Below, piece by piece: positions 61,726 through 64,000 of a stretch of 64,000 nucleotides of DNA. A model generated the notes under the pieces. It saw nothing but the letters and a program-made list of their open reading frames with translations. It was not told where the DNA came from and did not search any database. The translations under genes were made by a program, and so were the position numbers. Positions within the stretch are counted from its first letter, which is position 1, and each line of letters starts with the position of its first letter. The DNA comes from Caenorhabditis remanei (taxonomy: Eukaryota; Nematoda; Chromadorea; Rhabditida; Rhabditidae), in contig NC_071329.1 of NCBI RefSeq assembly GCF_010183535.1, forward strand, positions 6,820,001-6,884,000, in the 5' to 3' direction.

Positions 61726-64000
61726 TTAGGCCCAGAAGTTGCGACCTGGAATGGTCATCTGGTTGACCATCTTCGAGATGTCATCAATACAATCAGTTGT
61801 GACGAGGTCGTTCATCTCCGATGGGTCGATGACGTCCCTGTGAGAGTCCATGACTCTTTGGACGACATCCTTCATCTCACCGATTCGGCTGAAAAAAGGA
61901 AGACAGTTAGAGAACTGAAACTAGAACATGTCTAGACTTACGTGAAAGTTTTGTAGTTGTTGTGGCCACGTTTCGCCATATTTGTAGCTCCATAGAGAAC
62001 GTTCGGAACGGCAGGTGGTGCGTATGAGACTTGGTGTCCGAACGACAAATAGTAGGTGGCGTTCATCAACTCATTCTTGGTCCAGTCTGTATCGTTGACG
62101 ATGACAGTGTAGCGGGTCGGACGGACGGTTCCCTGGAAGACACATTTTAGTTTAAAGCTCTAAGAATTCGGAAAGAACTTACGATCATTGGAGTCTGGCA
62201 ACACAAAATAAACTCCATGAGCCCGTGAGCAGATCCGAATGAGTCGACACATGTTCCCGACTGAACATTCTGTTCGATCGCCTTTCCTCCTTCTCTGATT
62301 TGATCCGGAAAGATGCGAACATGGGAATTTTTTTGTGAGAGAACGACGAGGAACTTTGGATTGTATCCCTTCTCGTACCTTCCGGCAGCCTCTCTCATCT
62401 CTTCGACTTCCAGGCGAATCTTCTCATAATCTCCTTCTCCTGATCCGACACGATAGATGACAATCGTCTTTGGAAGTTTGCCAGCAGCGTGTTTGTATTC
62501 GCTGATGCATGTTTTGAAGTGCTCTTTGAGATGCAGTAATTTATGGACTCGCGTATCTTGGTAATACGAGAATCCTCCGATTTCAGTCGACCGTTTGAGA
62601 GTATAGCACACTCCAACACACGTCGGATCTCCATCGAGAATCGCTCTTTGTTGTTCGAACTTGGTTCGAGCTCCGGTGTGTGACAACTCGAATCCGATAA
62701 ACTGTGTGTCTTCGAACAGCTTTCCAGTCATCTCTGCTGCATTTCTGCACACAGACTTCCCCTGGTACTGTTCTGGAACTTCGACAAAGAAGTTGGTGCC
62801 TCCACACTTGTTGTTGAGCTTGCGGAGCACATTATCGACTGTCTGCTTATTTCCACCACCTCGTGACATCTTGTCACAGGTCTCCGTGGAGAGTTGAAGA
62901 GTTACTTGACCGAGTTTCTCTTCGTAATACTTGAGGGTATCTGAAATTTCAATAGTTTCTATTTGTTCTATATTCCACTAGACATACCGTGAACCTCTGG
63001 CTTCTTCTCTGCACATATTGCGATGACCAACGTGACTTTATCTTTCTTCGCATTCTTCATCAGTCTATATATGCCTTCACCGTCATTTACATCCTGTTGC
63101 TGTTTGATACACTTGTAATCCCGATCTTTACGTATTCCTTGCAATTGGAATTGTCTGTTCAGGCATTCTTCGAACATACTGAAAAAACATAATTTATAAT
63201 TAGGTCTTGTTTATAGCGAAAGCTTACTCCATTCCTCTGAAATTGTAGTCAAAGCTGACAATGAGCAACCTTTTCAGCTCGGCCGGCTTCACAAAAGTCG
63301 TTCTGTCATTTGTTGGGAATCGAACTCCCTTTCCTTCCAAACGTATCGCTTGTGATTGATTGAACTTGATATACGGAGGAGCGAGGAGTTGAGCAGACAT
63401 TTTGATTGGCTCTTTGCTCTGAAGCTTGATTTTGAATGAGTCCAAATATCGGTTTCCTCCATTCATTTTGAGATAATCCCGAAGAATTGTCTCACTCTGT
63501 CGAATGTGTTGTAGTGGGAGGGAGCTGTTCTGACCAGTCATGTGTTGCTGCTGAAAATGATTGAAAGTTTTAGATGATATCACTTTCTTCGATAGACACT
63601 CACGATATCTGGTGTCATCTTTTGCTGCTTGATACGTTGTCCCGGAACAATGAAGAGGTATTCCATTGGGAAAAAGTTCACTTCCTTTCTCCTTTTTGAG
63701 ACGATGAGTGGAAGGTTCGGGTATTTGATGGTCAAGCCGTGCGTATCCAAGAAGTGGCTATGAACTGTGACTGAAGTCATTTTCCCCTTAACCTCTTTGT
63801 CGAATCGTGCACTGAAATATAAAAATTGTTGATCTACAGGTCTCAAAACGGTAGTGGACGAGGAGATGACCCAGAACCCTGAAACTTACGAAATTGCAGA
63901 TTCGTCAGCGACAGAATCAATAATGAGTCCTCGGTTTGCTTTGACGTTCTTCAAGTGTGTTGGAATACACTCGAGTCCTTTGAGAGCACGACTGATATTG
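61726..64000 (-). CDS. Argonaute, WAGO-like (5' end beyond window)
   Basis: Small-RNA-binding protein of the worm-specific WAGO clade, which binds secondary 22G siRNAs. Visible exons: 64000-63890 (partial), 63811-63604, 63550-63228, 63178-62988, 62940-62183, 62132-61942 and 61888-61726, about 648 residues. A PAZ-like region (HFLDTHGLTIKYPNLPL, then VPGQRIKQQKM) is followed by linker, MID and PIWI domains. In PIWI the expected catalytic Asp-Asp-His positions are changed: FELSHT where DVTHP-type is usual, YRVGSGEG for YRDGVSEG, and CCQTPM for the SH-containing motif. It ends GRNFWA. It is therefore unlikely to slice RNA. The exact paralogue is not determined. Confidence 0.9.

Overview
This window is nuclear DNA of a Caenorhabditis-type nematode. 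The evidence is AT-rich sequence, introns often 45-60 bp with TTTCAG acceptors, likely trans-splice acceptors just before several start codons, a cuticle collagen, a worm-type Argonaute and many short palindromic transposons. The left third (1-20.7 kb) holds arl-1, KRI1, bcs-1, rpl-5, a col-38-like collagen, a small ORF, stc-1 and iff-2. From memory these genes sit together on C. elegans cosmid F54C9, so this part is probably a conserved block; that needs checking.

1-20.7 kb: a partial arl-1 (minus) lacking its P-loop exon; a KRI1 ribosome-biogenesis gene with an in-frame amber codon; an unrecognised 3' gene fragment; two broken partial copies of rpl-5; then bcs-1 and the intact rpl-5 in a likely operon (minus). 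On the plus strand follow the collagen, an 81-residue orphan and stc-1 (ER Hsp70-like ATPase). A hypothetical gene and eIF5A (iff-2) are on the minus strand.

20.7-35.8 kb: mostly non-coding and repeat-rich. It contains a globin gene whose first three exons are spread over about 9 kb by two introns of 3.9 and 4.6 kb.

36.3-49.4 kb: a 2,4-dienoyl-CoA reductase-like SDR (minus), a CK1/TTBK-family kinase (plus) and a 14-exon BRICHOS-type transmembrane protein (minus) spanning 10.3 kb. An antisense BEL/Pao-like LTR retroelement sits in one BRICHOS intron. It carries one intact 1,079-codon ORF joining gag and protease directly to a second zinc-knuckle protein, with no reverse transcriptase or integrase. 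This is the most unusual object in the window.

49.4-56.4 kb: gene-poor, with several foldback/MITE-like elements. 56.4-60.8 kb: a JmjC H3K27-demethylase-like gene (plus) whose 5' part is a run of small phase-1 exons. 61.7-64.0 kb: a WAGO-like Argonaute (minus), cut by the window end, lacking recognisable slicer residues.

Gene models were spliced by eye by matching GT/AG sites and reading phase. Family assignments come from motif recognition only; no database search was run.
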